From: Paenibacillus sp. A3
GTDB lineage: Bacteria > Bacillota > Bacilli > Paenibacillales > NBRC-103111
Length of the DNA: 53,594 bases
Direction of reading: 5' to 3'
Assembly (NCBI RefSeq): GCF_001399685.1
Contig: NZ_JTHN01000095.1
Span: forward strand, 1-53,594
The notes beneath the pieces were generated by a model that did no database searches, was not told the origin of the DNA, and saw nothing but the letters and a program-made list of their open reading frames with translations. The position numbers were made by a program, and so were the translations under genes. Of this stretch, positions 33,924 to 42,220 are shown piece after piece. The first letter of the stretch is position 1, and each line of letters starts with the position of its first letter.

Positions 33924-34466
33924 TCATAAGCGCAGCCCGAAGGTCACGCGTACCGTGGCCCCTTCAAATGCTACGTCCCGAATCGCCACATGCCTCGGCA
34001 TATAATCGTTCAGATCAACCTGGATCGGCTGGAGACTCAGCCATTCACCCGGTACGTTAACGTCCCGGATGACGGTGCCGGTATGGACGGCCGTCAAATA
34101 CGGCGCTTTCCAGACAAGGTCGAAGTTGAGCCGGGCACCAACCTTCCAGCGGTCTTGAAGCAGCAATGTCACGTCTGCCGCGAGCCGGTCCCCCTCAAGA
34201 AAGAACCTCGCTCCCGTCAGCTTGACGCCGGGACGAAGCTCGTGCCTGCGGGCAAGCGCTTTTTTCAGCAGATCGCCTACCTCCTGCTCCGTCAGCACCG
34301 CCTCCGGCTTACGGTGGATGACCATCGCGGCGAGCTTTTCGCGCACCGGAAGATCGTTGTACGACAAGTCCAGCTCCGCTTGCGGCTGCGCGTACCATAA
34401 TGCTCCGGCGACCAGCAGCGCGCCCAGAATGACGATCGTGACGATTCCTTTGAAGAGCGATTTCAT
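33924..34466 (-). CDS. Membrane-anchored protein, possibly YpmS/DUF2140-like
   Basis: A 180-residue protein. Residues 1-25 (MKSLFKGIVTIVILGALLVAGALWY) are a single membrane anchor or signal. The exported part has LDLSYNDLPVREKLAAMV, VLTEQEVGDLLKKAL and a beta-rich second half (VTLLLQDRWKVGARLNFDLVWKAPYL, IQVDLNDYMPRHV). The arrangement of anchor, LTE-x2-x2-LL helix and beta sheet recalls YpmS-type proteins, but I am not certain. Start: GGGGGAAGTC lies just before the ATG. It stands alone between the FhuF terminator and the helicase. Confidence 0.65.
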   Translation of the reverse strand: MKSLFKGIVTIVILGALLVAGALWYAQPQAELDLSYNDLPVREKLAAMVIHRKPEAVLTEQEVGDLLKKALARRHELRPGVKLTGARFFLEGDRLAADVTLLLQDRWKVGARLNFDLVWKAPYLTAVHTGTVIRDVNVPGEWLSLQPIQVDLNDYMPRHVAIRDVAFEGATVRVTFGLRL

Positions 34467-34552
34467 CTGACTTCCCCCTTAAAGGAGCCGATCCAAACTT
34501 GAGCCTGATATCCTGTCCTGAAGTTTGACAGGCGGAATCGTCGGCTCATTCG

Positions 34553-35977
34553 TTACTTTTTCGGTTTACCCGACGGATCGCGCTTTTCCTTCAGCCAGCG
34601 CGGCGCTCCTTTGTTTTTGCGGTCCCGTTCCCGGTCCGCCTTGCGTTTATCCGGGGCAGCCGAAGCCGAGGGACGGCCCGTGCCGGCCTGTGCCGGCTTT
34701 ACGCTCTTGCCTTCCGTACGGGGAAGCTTCGAAGCTCCCGCCTGGGCAATACGCGCTTCAGGCTTCTCCCTTCCCGACGGCGCTTCGTCCGGCACCCGGC
34801 GTTCTACGAGCTTCTTCGCTTCCCGGCGAATAGCCCGCTCCTGCTCCGGATCGACGACCTTCCCATGAAACATCGTCCGCTGCTTGATCTCGATACCGAG
34901 CGCTTTGGCAAATTTATCGATAATGAACTGCTCCCGCGGAGTAATGATCGACACGGCCGTGCCTTTGCGGCCCATCCGCCCCGTCCGGCCTACACGATGC
35001 ACGTAATGGTCCGCATCGACCGGCGGGTCGAGGTTGATCACATGCGTCACCTGCGGCAGATCAAGCCCCCTGGCCGCTACGTCGGTCGCAAGCAGCAGCT
35101 GGAATTTGCCGGCCCGGAACGCCTGCATCGCCTTGGCCCGCTCCTGCTTGAAGGAATCGCCGTACAGGCCTTCGACCGACAGGCCGACGAACTGCAGCTT
35201 CGCCACCGCTTCCCCGATATCGTCGGTCTCATTGACGAACACGATCGCGGCCTTCGGGTTATACAGCCGGACAATCCGGCGCAGCGTATCGATTTTGTCC
35301 CGTTCCTGACATACGAAATACAAATGCTCTAGCGTTTCCGAGGTGCGCTGCGCCGGATTTACCCGGACGTAGACCGGATCGCGCATCCAGCGGTCGATGA
35401 CGTCCTGCAGCGGCGGCGGGAACGTCGCGGAAAAAAACAGCAGCTGCCGGTCGCGCAGCATGCCTTTGAACAGCGCCTCCACATCCTGCATGGACCCCAG
35501 CTCGAACACTTGATCGACCTCGTCGACGACAACCGTGCGAATCCCGTGCAGCTTCAATTTGCGGAGCTTGACCAGCTCCTGCACGCGGCCGGGCGTCCCT
35601 ACCACGATCTGCGGCTTGAGCTTCAACCGGTCGATCTGGCGCTCGATGGAGGCGCCGCCGATCAGCTGCTGCACGCGGATATCGCTATCCTTCGCAAGCT
35701 GCTCCAGCGTCTGCACGATCTGCATGCCGAGCTCCCGTGTCGGCACCAGCACAAGAGCTTGTACCTCTCTTGCGCCCGTGTCTATTTTATGCAGCAGCGG
35801 CAGCGAATAGGCCAGCGTTTTTCCCGTACCGGTCTGCGATTGCGCAACGACATCCTTTCCTTCAAGCGCGATCGGTATCGCTTCCGCCTGTATGTCCGAC
35901 GGCTCCGTGATACCGAGCTCCTGCAGCCGTTTGACATACTGCGGAGCGATATGTAAAGCTGCAAACCCCGTATTCAT
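34553..35977 (-). CDS. DEAD-box RNA helicase with DEVD motif II
   Basis: A 474-residue ATP-dependent RNA helicase. Motifs in order: Q motif (ITEPSDIQAEAIP), I (AQSQTGTGKT), Ia (LVPTREL), GG, Ib (TPGR), II (VVDEVDQ), III (FSATF), IV (IVFVNE), V (ATDVAARGLDLP) and VI (HRVGRTGRMGRKG). Motif II reads DEVD instead of DEAD. The last ~100 residues are a basic, Lys/Arg/Ala/Pro-rich tail for RNA binding. The ATG at 35977 follows AAAGGATGA; further upstream in-frame sequence belongs to the hydrolase region in another frame. Likely role: remodelling rRNA or mRNA structure, for example in the cold. Confidence 0.95.
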   Translation of the reverse strand: MNTGFAALHIAPQYVKRLQELGITEPSDIQAEAIPIALEGKDVVAQSQTGTGKTLAYSLPLLHKIDTGAREVQALVLVPTRELGMQIVQTLEQLAKDSDIRVQQLIGGASIERQIDRLKLKPQIVVGTPGRVQELVKLRKLKLHGIRTVVVDEVDQVFELGSMQDVEALFKGMLRDRQLLFFSATFPPPLQDVIDRWMRDPVYVRVNPAQRTSETLEHLYFVCQERDKIDTLRRIVRLYNPKAAIVFVNETDDIGEAVAKLQFVGLSVEGLYGDSFKQERAKAMQAFRAGKFQLLLATDVAARGLDLPQVTHVINLDPPVDADHYVHRVGRTGRMGRKGTAVSIITPREQFIIDKFAKALGIEIKQRTMFHGKVVDPEQERAIRREAKKLVERRVPDEAPSGREKPEARIAQAGASKLPRTEGKSVKPAQAGTGRPSASAAPDKRKADRERDRKNKGAPRWLKEKRDPSGKPKK

Positions 35978-36060
35978 TCGATCATCCTTTCTTCCCTTGC
36001 GTTTCCTTAGTATACCAGAATATGCGGGCGATTGCCCTACACGGAAGGAAGACAGGCGGC

Positions 36061-36921
36061 TTACCGTTCCCGTCCTTCCGCCTGTTCCCGTTTGCTTGCG
36101 ATCCATCCGAACACCGCATCGAGCGCGCGTTCTTCGTCTTCCTTCGGAAAGCGGTGCCCGAGCCCGTCGTACAGCTCCATCGTGTACTCCTTCCCGGCCC
36201 GCTCCAGCGCCGCACCCAGCTTGCGCGCCTGCTCTACGCTGACTTGCGCATCCGCCGTGCCGTGTACGATCATGACGGGCACGCAGATCGCATCGACCCA
36301 ACGGACGGGAGACCGCCGCTCGTAGCATTCGGACTGCTTGCGCGGATGGCCGACGACCCGCTTCAGCATCCGCCTCAAATCGACCCGCTCCTCATACGTA
36401 TCAATCAGATCGCTTACGCCGCCCCAGACGACGACCGGACCGGCACCTTCGCACTCTTTGGCCGCCAGCAGCGCCATCAGTGCGCCGCGCGAGAAGCCGA
36501 TCAGCGGAATCGGTCCGGCCTGCACCTCCGGCAGCGATTGCATGAGGGTAATGGCATGATGCACGTCAAAGCGGTCTTCCCCTCCGAAGTCCTCCCGTCC
36601 CTCGCCGCCTTCGTTGCCCCGGTAGAACGGCGCAAATACCGCGTACCCGCGCCGCGCCATCGAAAAAATACGCCGTTTGCGCACCATTCCGACCTTACGG
36701 ATGCCTCCCCGGCAGTAAATTAAACCGGGAACGGGTACGGCGGCGTCAGGCACGGCAAGATAACCTTTCACCTGAAGTCCTTGGCTAATATATGTCAGCC
36801 GGTAAAGCGATATGCCCTTCGCCAGGCTGCGGAGACTTTCCCTCTGGACCAGCGTGCCGTCGGCTGGAATGCCGCCAGTTAACCCGCTTTGCGGAATGTT
36901 TGTATCGGTAGGTATAGGCAT
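36061..36921 (-). CDS. Alpha/beta hydrolase, prolyl-oligopeptidase/dienelactone-hydrolase type
   Basis: A 286-residue serine hydrolase. The nucleophile elbow is IGFSRGALMAL (Ser144), the acid is likely the Asp of IVHGTADAQVSVEQA, and the His is in YDGLGHRFPKEDEER near the C-terminus. The first 50 residues lack a signal peptide, so it is cytoplasmic. PVPGLIYCRGG marks the oxyanion-hole region. The substrate is unknown; peptidase S9-like or esterase activity is possible. GGAG lies ten bases before the ATG. The gene faces the DUF2573-like gene across a shared promoter region. Confidence 0.9.
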   Translation of the reverse strand: MPIPTDTNIPQSGLTGGIPADGTLVQRESLRSLAKGISLYRLTYISQGLQVKGYLAVPDAAVPVPGLIYCRGGIRKVGMVRKRRIFSMARRGYAVFAPFYRGNEGGEGREDFGGEDRFDVHHAITLMQSLPEVQAGPIPLIGFSRGALMALLAAKECEGAGPVVVWGGVSDLIDTYEERVDLRRMLKRVVGHPRKQSECYERRSPVRWVDAICVPVMIVHGTADAQVSVEQARKLGAALERAGKEYTMELYDGLGHRFPKEDEERALDAVFGWIASKREQAEGRER

Positions 36922-36940
36922 GTTCGGTTCACTCCATTTT

Positions 36941-36969
36941 TTGACACAAAGTCGTTCCGGCGGTACACT
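36941..36969 (+). promoter_or_regulatory. Promoter of the small DUF2573-like gene
   Basis: A perfect TTGACA (36941-36946), a 17-base spacer and TACACT (36964-36969) precede the ATG at 37004 by 34 bases. Confidence 0.85.
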
Positions 36970-37003
36970 AAGATGTATTATGACCGGAAAGGTGGATTTT
37001 CAA

Positions 37004-37282
37004 ATGAATTCCCGTTTTGCCGCCGAATTCGAAGGGCTGGTCGAGAAATATGCCGAGCTGCTGACCGGCGATGCTTCCGCCGAAACGGTGGAAAAAATTA
37101 AAGTTTGGGCGATCTACAACCATATCCATAAAACGATGCCGGCTCTCGCCAGCCATTGGAATCAGCAGCATCCCGAGGGCAAAGCCGATGTCCGGAAGCT
37201 GTTCGAAGAGGTCCGCGACCGCAACCAGAAGTTTAAGGCTGCCAATCAACAGGCGGAAGCCAATCCCGAGCCGGAAGCCTGA
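37004..37282 (+). CDS. Small DUF2573 (YusU)-like protein
   Basis: A 92-residue soluble, acidic, all-helical protein (FAAEFEGLVEKYAELLTGDA, KIKVWAIYNHIHKTMPALASHWN, then VRKLFEEVRDRNQKF). The pattern resembles the DUF2573/YusU family of Bacilli; the match is from memory and moderate. The function is unknown. The ATG at 37004 has AAAGGTGG eight bases upstream, whereas the in-frame ATG at 36980 has none. It has its own consensus promoter and a terminator, so it is a complete single-gene unit. Confidence 0.75.
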   Translation: MNSRFAAEFEGLVEKYAELLTGDASAETVEKIKVWAIYNHIHKTMPALASHWNQQHPEGKADVRKLFEEVRDRNQKFKAANQQAEANPEPEA

Positions 37283-37320
37283 TCGCTGCAGCCCACTGCT
37301 TCCTTTACCATACCCTGCAC

Positions 37321-37363
37321 GAAGACCGAAAAGCAATCGACCTCGGTCTTCTTTTCGTATTTT
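37321..37363 (+). terminator. Terminator of the small DUF2573-like gene
   Basis: GAAGACCGA and TCGGTCTTC arms with a 13-base loop, followed by TTTTCGTATTTTT. Confidence 0.88.
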
Positions 37364-37398
37364 TATCGACATTCCCGGGTCCGCAAACGCGAGCCAAA

Positions 37399-37433
37399 GA
37401 AGACCGCGCCCCTCGGAGGGTGTCGCGGTCTTC
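37399..37433 (-). terminator. Terminator of the SDR gene
   Basis: A ten-base perfect stem GAAGACCGCG/CGCGGTCTTC with an inner CCCTCCGAGGGG-type loop lies 71 bases after the SDR stop. The minus-strand tail is TTTGG, so it is a weaker terminator. Confidence 0.6.
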
Positions 37434-37503
37434 TCGCATATCACATCTGCAAAATAATTCCATTAAACACCGCACGCCCTAGCCTTACCGATCCGGCTTG
37501 CAG

Positions 37504-38280
37504 CTATTTCTTGTTAAGCATTTTATAGGCAATACCGTCGAATAGCCGCGGAAACAACTGATACAGCTTCCCCCCGGCAGCCGCCATGAACGGCAGGTTC
37601 ACCTCGGGCGTCCCCCGCTTGATCGCTTCCAATACTGCCTGAGCGACGCGCTCCGGCTTCAGCATAAACCATTGGATGTTTTTCACGTAATTGCCCGAAG
37701 GATCGGCCCGCTCAAAAAACGGCGTATCGATCGGTCCGGGGTTGACGGCGGTCAGACGAACGCCGGTGCCGACAAGCTCCTGCCGCAGACAGTTGGTCAT
37801 TCCGAGCACGGCATGCTTGGTGGCGGAGTAGCCACTCGACTTGGCCGAGCCGATCTTCCCGGCCATGGAGGCGATATTGACGATATGGCCGCTCCCCTGC
37901 TTCAGCATGGAAGGCAGCACCGCTTTCGTACAGCGGACCGTCCCCATGTAATTAACGTCCATCATGCCCTCGAATTCGCTTAAAGGCGCCGCCACGAACG
38001 AATCGAACACGCCGTAACCCGCATTGTTGATCAAAATGTCGATCCGGCCGTATTCGGCGATCACCCGCTCCATCGTTGCCGTTACCTGCTCCGCCGAGGT
38101 GACGTCGAGCGGATAGACGCCGTGTTTTCCCTGTATTTTCGCGGACGCCTCCGCCAGTTTTTGCTCCGACCGCGCCATCAGCACAGGAACGGCTCCGCGC
38201 TGCGCCAGCATCTGCCCCATCAGTGCGCCTATCCCGCTGGACGCTCCCGTGATTACCGCGATTTTGCCCTGAAAATCCAT
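37504..38280 (-). CDS. Short-chain dehydrogenase/reductase
   Basis: A 258-residue classical SDR. The cofactor loop is TGASSGIG (11-18), NNAG at 85-88, catalytic Ser138 in NIASMAG and Y-x3-K as YSATK (Tyr151, Lys155), then NPGPIDTPFF. An Arg (MARSEQK) after the second strand favours NADP(H). The C-terminal ~40 residues (VNLPFMAAAGGKLYQLFPRLFDGIAYKMLNKK) are a hydrophobic/basic tail like DltE/3-oxoacyl-type SDRs, and may associate with membrane. The substrate is unknown. GGGGGAACC lies before the ATG. It is a single-gene unit. Confidence 0.92.
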   Translation of the reverse strand: MDFQGKIAVITGASSGIGALMGQMLAQRGAVPVLMARSEQKLAEASAKIQGKHGVYPLDVTSAEQVTATMERVIAEYGRIDILINNAGYGVFDSFVAAPLSEFEGMMDVNYMGTVRCTKAVLPSMLKQGSGHIVNIASMAGKIGSAKSSGYSATKHAVLGMTNCLRQELVGTGVRLTAVNPGPIDTPFFERADPSGNYVKNIQWFMLKPERVAQAVLEAIKRGTPEVNLPFMAAAGGKLYQLFPRLFDGIAYKMLNKK

Positions 38281-38311
38281 CCTCCGGTTCCCCCTGTCTT
38301 CTATCCGAACA

Positions 38312-38361
38312 AAAAAAGCGAAGCGCTCCCGGCGTTATCGGAACCGGAGAAGCGTTCGCTT
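38312..38361 (-). terminator. Terminator of cheX
   Basis: The arms AAGCGAAGCGCTCC and GGAGAAGCGTTCGCTT pair with small mismatches. On the minus strand the stem is followed by TTTTTTTG. It lies 48 bases after the cheX stop. Confidence 0.82.
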
Positions 38362-38408
38362 ACAGCTTACACGTTATGGACTTGTCATTTCAACTGTTGG
38401 ACATGCCC

Positions 38409-38867
38409 TTAAGCGATCAGCACTTGAATATCCAGCTCCCCGATGCCTTCCATAATCAGCGGGATCGTGAGCGCCTTTTGCGCGTTGAAGCCGGCCGCAT
38501 GAGCGGAATGAAGCAGCTTGGGCGGCGTAATATCGACGCGGACTCCTTGGTTGAACAGCATCGTGCTCGCATTGCCGCTGATCATATTGCTGAGCTCGGA
38601 GATGGCGCTTTTGCCGATGTCGTTCATTTCGGTGATCAAGAATCCGCCCATCATGGCGGACACGACCTTGAGCGCGACTTCCTCGTGCAATCCGAAGACG
38701 ATGTCCCCTTCCATTTGTCCGGTCATACCGATTTGAATCCAAATGTATTTTTCAGCAAACTTCACGTCTTTGATGCCGAGCTGTCCGGTGGTCGGTCGTA
38801 CATTGGCGACTTGTTCGATGACGATTCTGGCCGACTCCAAAAACGGGTTGATAAGCTCTGCCTTCAT
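38409..38867 (-). CDS. cheX: CheX-family CheY-P phosphatase / chemotaxis protein
   Basis: A 152-residue protein with a single CheC/CheX domain. It starts MKAELINPFLESARIVIEQV, and the phosphatase motif E-x2-N is ELSNMISGNA (Glu91, Asn94) with the conserved downstream Pro in VDITPPKLL. CheX removes phosphate from CheY-P to reset flagellar signalling. The ATG at 38867 follows AAAGGAGA by 11-12 bases; an in-frame upstream extension is not supported. It stands apart from other chemotaxis genes in the window, as is common in Paenibacillus. Family identity is clear; that it has active phosphatase function is inferred from the motif. Confidence 0.9.
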   Translation of the reverse strand: MKAELINPFLESARIVIEQVANVRPTTGQLGIKDVKFAEKYIWIQIGMTGQMEGDIVFGLHEEVALKVVSAMMGGFLITEMNDIGKSAISELSNMISGNASTMLFNQGVRVDITPPKLLHSAHAAGFNAQKALTIPLIMEGIGELDIQVLIA

Positions 38868-39046
38868 AAGATGACCGGTCTCCTTTTTTCGACAATATGC
38901 CGCAGATCCATAGGACTTTTTTGTTATTTCATTATACCTAATTTCATGGTGCAAGTATAGAACTTTTGTCGCGTTTTGTGTGAAATATAACAAAAAGCAC
39001 AGGATTGAAGCACCTTTCAAAGAAACGGTCTGATTCTTTATACACG

Positions 39047-39904
39047 CTACAAGTCGTTCCGTCTGGGGATTTCGCCGGGGTCGGCTTTCTCCGGCAAGCA
39101 GGGCTCATACATCATGATGGCATGGTTCTCGGCAACGAACTGTTCGTCCAGCCAGCGCCCTTCCGCATCGAACCGATGGCGGCATATGACGTTATGGCGA
39201 ACATATCCGCCCCACCATTCCTGGGTAATCCAGTGCTTCGTTTCGGCAATCTCATAACGGTGCGATGCCGGACTGTCGGCCCGCCATTCTCCGACCAAGT
39301 CGGTGTCCGTCAGCCAAATTCGGAGCTGGTAGCACATCTCCGTGCGGTTCTCGATCTGCAGATCCAAATAATTATAAAAGCAAGTCGCCCCCGTTCCGAA
39401 AGGCTGCTTTCGTCCCGCATCGGGAAACACATCGTATCCGTGCCGGTATCGCTCCGTCACGCTAAGCGGCGTATGCAGCGTCATCCAGTAAATCAGATTG
39501 GAAAGCTGGCATAAACCGCCTCCCACCCCGGCCCGGACCGTGCCGTGATGCAGCACCATCCCATCCACGTAGCCTTGACGGCGGGTCGGTTTGCCGATCG
39601 TCTTCCAGTACGAGAACGTTTCGCCCGGCTGAAGGACCAGACCGTCCATCCGCTGCGCAGCCAGTCTCAAGTTGATAATTTTGTTGTATTGAAGCTGCAT
39701 TTCCACATTCCGAAGCTGTCGAAGCAGCGGCGTACGGTGGGTGAAATGAACATGCCGCAGCGGCTCGTCCCGGCGCAATCGCGCAAAGCGTTTATTCCCG
39801 AGCATCCAGCTCACGCGGCGGCGCAGCCGGTAATACGCAATGCCTGCCGCCGTCCGCCATCGGCTGCGGTGCCTGGGCTTCGGCATCGACGATGGACCGA
39901 ACAT
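39047..39904 (-). CDS. VanW-family protein
   Basis: A 285-residue VanW protein. The domain spans about residues 85-285: LQPGETFSYWKTIGKPTRRQGYVDGMVLHHGTVRAGVGGGLCQLSNLIYW is the family signature, then DVFPDAGRKQPFGTGATCFYNYLDLQIEN. There is no signal peptide; the N-terminus is strongly basic (RHRSRWRTAAG, RLRRRVSWMLG), and it belongs to the short soluble form seen in vancomycin-type clusters and elsewhere. The function is not established. The ATG at 39904 has GGGAGGGG five bases upstream, better than the ATG at 39928. No van genes are adjacent, so resistance should not be assumed. Confidence 0.9.
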   Translation of the reverse strand: MFGPSSMPKPRHRSRWRTAAGIAYYRLRRRVSWMLGNKRFARLRRDEPLRHVHFTHRTPLLRQLRNVEMQLQYNKIINLRLAAQRMDGLVLQPGETFSYWKTIGKPTRRQGYVDGMVLHHGTVRAGVGGGLCQLSNLIYWMTLHTPLSVTERYRHGYDVFPDAGRKQPFGTGATCFYNYLDLQIENRTEMCYQLRIWLTDTDLVGEWRADSPASHRYEIAETKHWITQEWWGGYVRHNVICRHRFDAEGRWLDEQFVAENHAIMMYEPCLPEKADPGEIPRRNDL

Positions 39905-40040
39905 CCGTCCTCCCCTCCCTACCTTCATTCTAGCAAAAACCCGATCAGCTTACTACGACGAATCGACACATACGTCGAATTTTCGTCTAAGATGACAAAA
40001 GGCGGCCAAGCTCCCCGAACGGGTCTCTTCGCCGCCTGCT

Positions 40041-40493
40041 TTATGGCTGCCAGCCGTAGCTGTCGTAAAATACGCCCGCCAGCACGTTCTCGACCGCCTG
40101 GCGCACATGGGGAATCATATCTTCCGGAAGGCCGTCCAGCGGATACCATGCCATTTCAGAGCATTTGTCCGGTTCCCGGTTGTACGGCTCCCCCTCCCAT
40201 CGCTTCACGGTCAGAAAAAAATCGATCCATTCGCCCGTATCCGAAAGCCGATGCATGACGCTCGCCACTTCCAGATCGGCCGGGTCCACCCGGACGCCGC
40301 TTTCCTCCCACGCTTCACGCGCAGCCGCCCGCTTCACTTCTTCGTTCCCGTCCATTTTGCCGGCCACCAGACTCAGCTTGCCATCCTCGTAGCCGGTGTT
40401 GGTCCGGCGAAGCAGCAGCAGCTTGTTCTCCCGCACAAGGAGCAGATACACGGCGCTGTGTACCCGAAACCACTCTTTTTCGGTCTTACTCAT
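40041..40493 (-). CDS. Nudix hydrolase
   Basis: A 150-residue Nudix enzyme. The Nudix box G-x5-E-x7-REUxEExGU is complete (GKMDGNE, then EVKRAAAREAWEESGV; residues ~45-67). It hydrolyses a nucleoside diphosphate linked to another moiety. RVHSAVYLLLVRENKLLLLRRTNTGYEDG resembles MutT/8-oxo-dGTP or ADP-ribose-type subfamilies. The ATG at 40493 has GGAGG seven bases before it. It is the last gene of the ABC operon, 95 bases after the permease, with no clear terminator between, so it may share the transcript and the riboswitch leader. The substrate is unknown. Confidence 0.92.
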   Translation of the reverse strand: MSKTEKEWFRVHSAVYLLLVRENKLLLLRRTNTGYEDGKLSLVAGKMDGNEEVKRAAAREAWEESGVRVDPADLEVASVMHRLSDTGEWIDFFLTVKRWEGEPYNREPDKCSEMAWYPLDGLPEDMIPHVRQAVENVLAGVFYDSYGWQP

Positions 40494-40587
40494 ATGCTGT
40501 CCTCCGCAGTCATTTATCACAGGGTCATCATTAAAAGCAAGCTTCTCCGTTCGTTCCAGAACCATTATACACCTCTTCGGACGGCTT

Positions 40588-41391
40588 TCACATCCGAAGC
40601 CCCATCGCATTGCCGGAGCTGTACCGCCGCAAGCCGCGGTGAAAGAACCATAAACCGGCCGCGGTCACGAGCCCCGTCATGCCGAGCGCCTGCAGCGTGA
40701 ACGCAAGATCCGCTTCCCGCAGCAGTCCGATCGGCAAATAGCTGATGAATCCGGCGGGGATGACCGTGAACAGAATCAGCCGGCCCCAGCCGCTGAAAAT
40801 GCCCGTCGGATACGTCGAAAAGGTAAGAATCGCATTGAACAACTGCTGGCCGATGCCCTCGGCTTGCCCGATGTAGAAGGCAAGCGACTGCGTCGTCACC
40901 ACGAAGAACAAAAAAATCAGCATCGCGATGAGCAGCGCCAGCGCGAATTTGAGCAGGCCAAGCGGCGAGCGGTCCCCGAACAGCCCATACAGCAGCAGGG
41001 CGAACAGCACGTCCCCGATCGCAGAGACGGACATCCGGCTAACGAGGATATGAAGCAGCACCGGCTTCGGCTGCGTCAGGTACAGATCAAGCTGACCGCC
41101 CGCAACAAGCGAGGCCAGCCGGTACGCATTGCCGAACAGCACGGCGGACAGGCCGAAGCCGCCCGCGCTCACCGCCCACATCATCATCACATCCTGCAGC
41201 TCCCAGCCGTTTACGACCGGAAACCGCCGAAAATAAAGCCCCCAGAAAAAAATCCAAACGGCATTGTTCACCATCATCATGCCCGCCGTCATCAGAAAGC
41301 TCAGCCGGAATTCCATGGCTCCGGTCAAATTGAGCTTCCAGCACGTCCATACGAACCGCAGCAGCGGCATGATTTTCGAATTCTGGCGCAA
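40588..41391 (-). CDS. ABC-2 type permease (DUF990-like)
   Basis: A 267-residue membrane protein with six hydrophobic segments (SFLMTAGMMMVNNAVWIFFWGLYF, VMMMWAVSAGGFGLSAVLFG, LALLIAMLIFLFFVVTTQSLAFY, and the closing VTAAGLWFFHRGLRR). The segment LDLYLTQPKPVLLHILVSRM is the coupling region of ABC-2 exporters of the Streptomyces/Bacillus DUF990 class. It pairs with the 41417 permease and the 42217 ATPase as a half-transporter complex. A GGGAGGGG site lies upstream of the ATG. The gap to the preceding permease is 25 bases. The exported substrate is unknown. Confidence 0.9.
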   Translation of the reverse strand: MRQNSKIMPLLRFVWTCWKLNLTGAMEFRLSFLMTAGMMMVNNAVWIFFWGLYFRRFPVVNGWELQDVMMMWAVSAGGFGLSAVLFGNAYRLASLVAGGQLDLYLTQPKPVLLHILVSRMSVSAIGDVLFALLLYGLFGDRSPLGLLKFALALLIAMLIFLFFVVTTQSLAFYIGQAEGIGQQLFNAILTFSTYPTGIFSGWGRLILFTVIPAGFISYLPIGLLREADLAFTLQALGMTGLVTAAGLWFFHRGLRRYSSGNAMGLRM

Positions 41392-41416
41392 TTCGTTCCC
41401 CTCCCTTCTTTGCGGC

Positions 41417-42220
41417 TCAGCCGCCGTTGACGTTCAGCTTGCGGATGCCTTTCCGATAAATAACCCAGACGACCAGCGCCAGCACGGCCGCCCACGCCCA
41501 CTGGACCGCCAGCATCGGAGCAAGATGGACTTCCTCCCAGCGGACGGCAGTTTTGGCCGGAAAATACAGGACGGCTTGAAACGGCAGCCAGCGGCATACC
41601 TGCTGCAGCGCTTCGGGAAACAGCTCGAGCGGCATCAGCATGCCACCGATCGTAAACAGCAGCTTATGGTACACGAACTCCAGTCCCCGCGTCTCCTCGA
41701 CCCAGAACGCGCACAGCGACAGCGCCATATTGAGCATAAAGTTGACGGTCATCGCGCCGAGACTCATGGCGAAAAATCCGAGCCAGCCCCAGCCGAACGA
41801 CGGAGGACCGAAAAAGGCCAAGCCGAGCGCGAGGCCGACGGCGAGGTTCACCAGCAGCCGGACCGTTACTTCGCTTATATAAGCCATATAATGGTAGCCG
41901 ATATAACTGAACGGCCGCGTCAGCTTGTAGCCGACATCGCCGCTCTTCACTTCTTCCTCCACGCGGGTGCACAGGCTGGGAAACGCCATCGTCAGCGCTT
42001 CGGCAAACAAAATATACCAAATGATCTGCTCGAAGCTGTAGCCCGCGATCAGTTGCGACCCTTCCCCGCGGTACGTCGTCTGCCACAATTGAATGAAGAT
42101 GTACATGATGATGATCAGGAAAATCGAGCGGATTAAAAAATCGAGCACATAAGCAAAATGATTCCGCAAGCTGATTCGCCCGATCGCGCCGTATTTCAGC
42201 AGCTTCGGACTCAGATTCAT
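41417..42220 (-). CDS. ABC-2 type permease
   Basis: A 267-residue membrane protein with six hydrophobic segments (FAYVLDFLIRSIFLIIIMYIFIQLW, IIWYILFAEALTMAF, LLVNLAVGLALGLAFFG, LGFFAMSLGAMTVNFMLNMALSLCAFW, WAWAAVLALVVWVIYRKG). VEEEVKSGDVGYKLTRPFSYIGYHY is the ABC-2 coupling segment. Its ATG overlaps the ATPase stop as ATGA, indicating tight coupling. It is the first of two related permeases; together they form the membrane channel. Substrate unknown. Confidence 0.9.
   Translation of the reverse strand: MNLSPKLLKYGAIGRISLRNHFAYVLDFLIRSIFLIIIMYIFIQLWQTTYRGEGSQLIAGYSFEQIIWYILFAEALTMAFPSLCTRVEEEVKSGDVGYKLTRPFSYIGYHYMAYISEVTVRLLVNLAVGLALGLAFFGPPSFGWGWLGFFAMSLGAMTVNFMLNMALSLCAFWVEETRGLEFVYHKLLFTIGGMLMPLELFPEALQQVCRWLPFQAVLYFPAKTAVRWEEVHLAPMLAVQWAWAAVLALVVWVIYRKGIRKLNVNGG

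Noticed and set aside
34553..36328. Longer 591-residue helicase with N-terminal extension from 36328
   Set aside because: The extension is antisense/out-of-frame sequence of the alpha/beta hydrolase; the ATG at 35977 has a good AAAGGATG site and matches the family N-terminus.
39047..39904. Vancomycin resistance locus
   Set aside because: Only a VanW-family gene is present; no vanA/H/X-type genes and VanW proteins are widespread outside resistance clusters.
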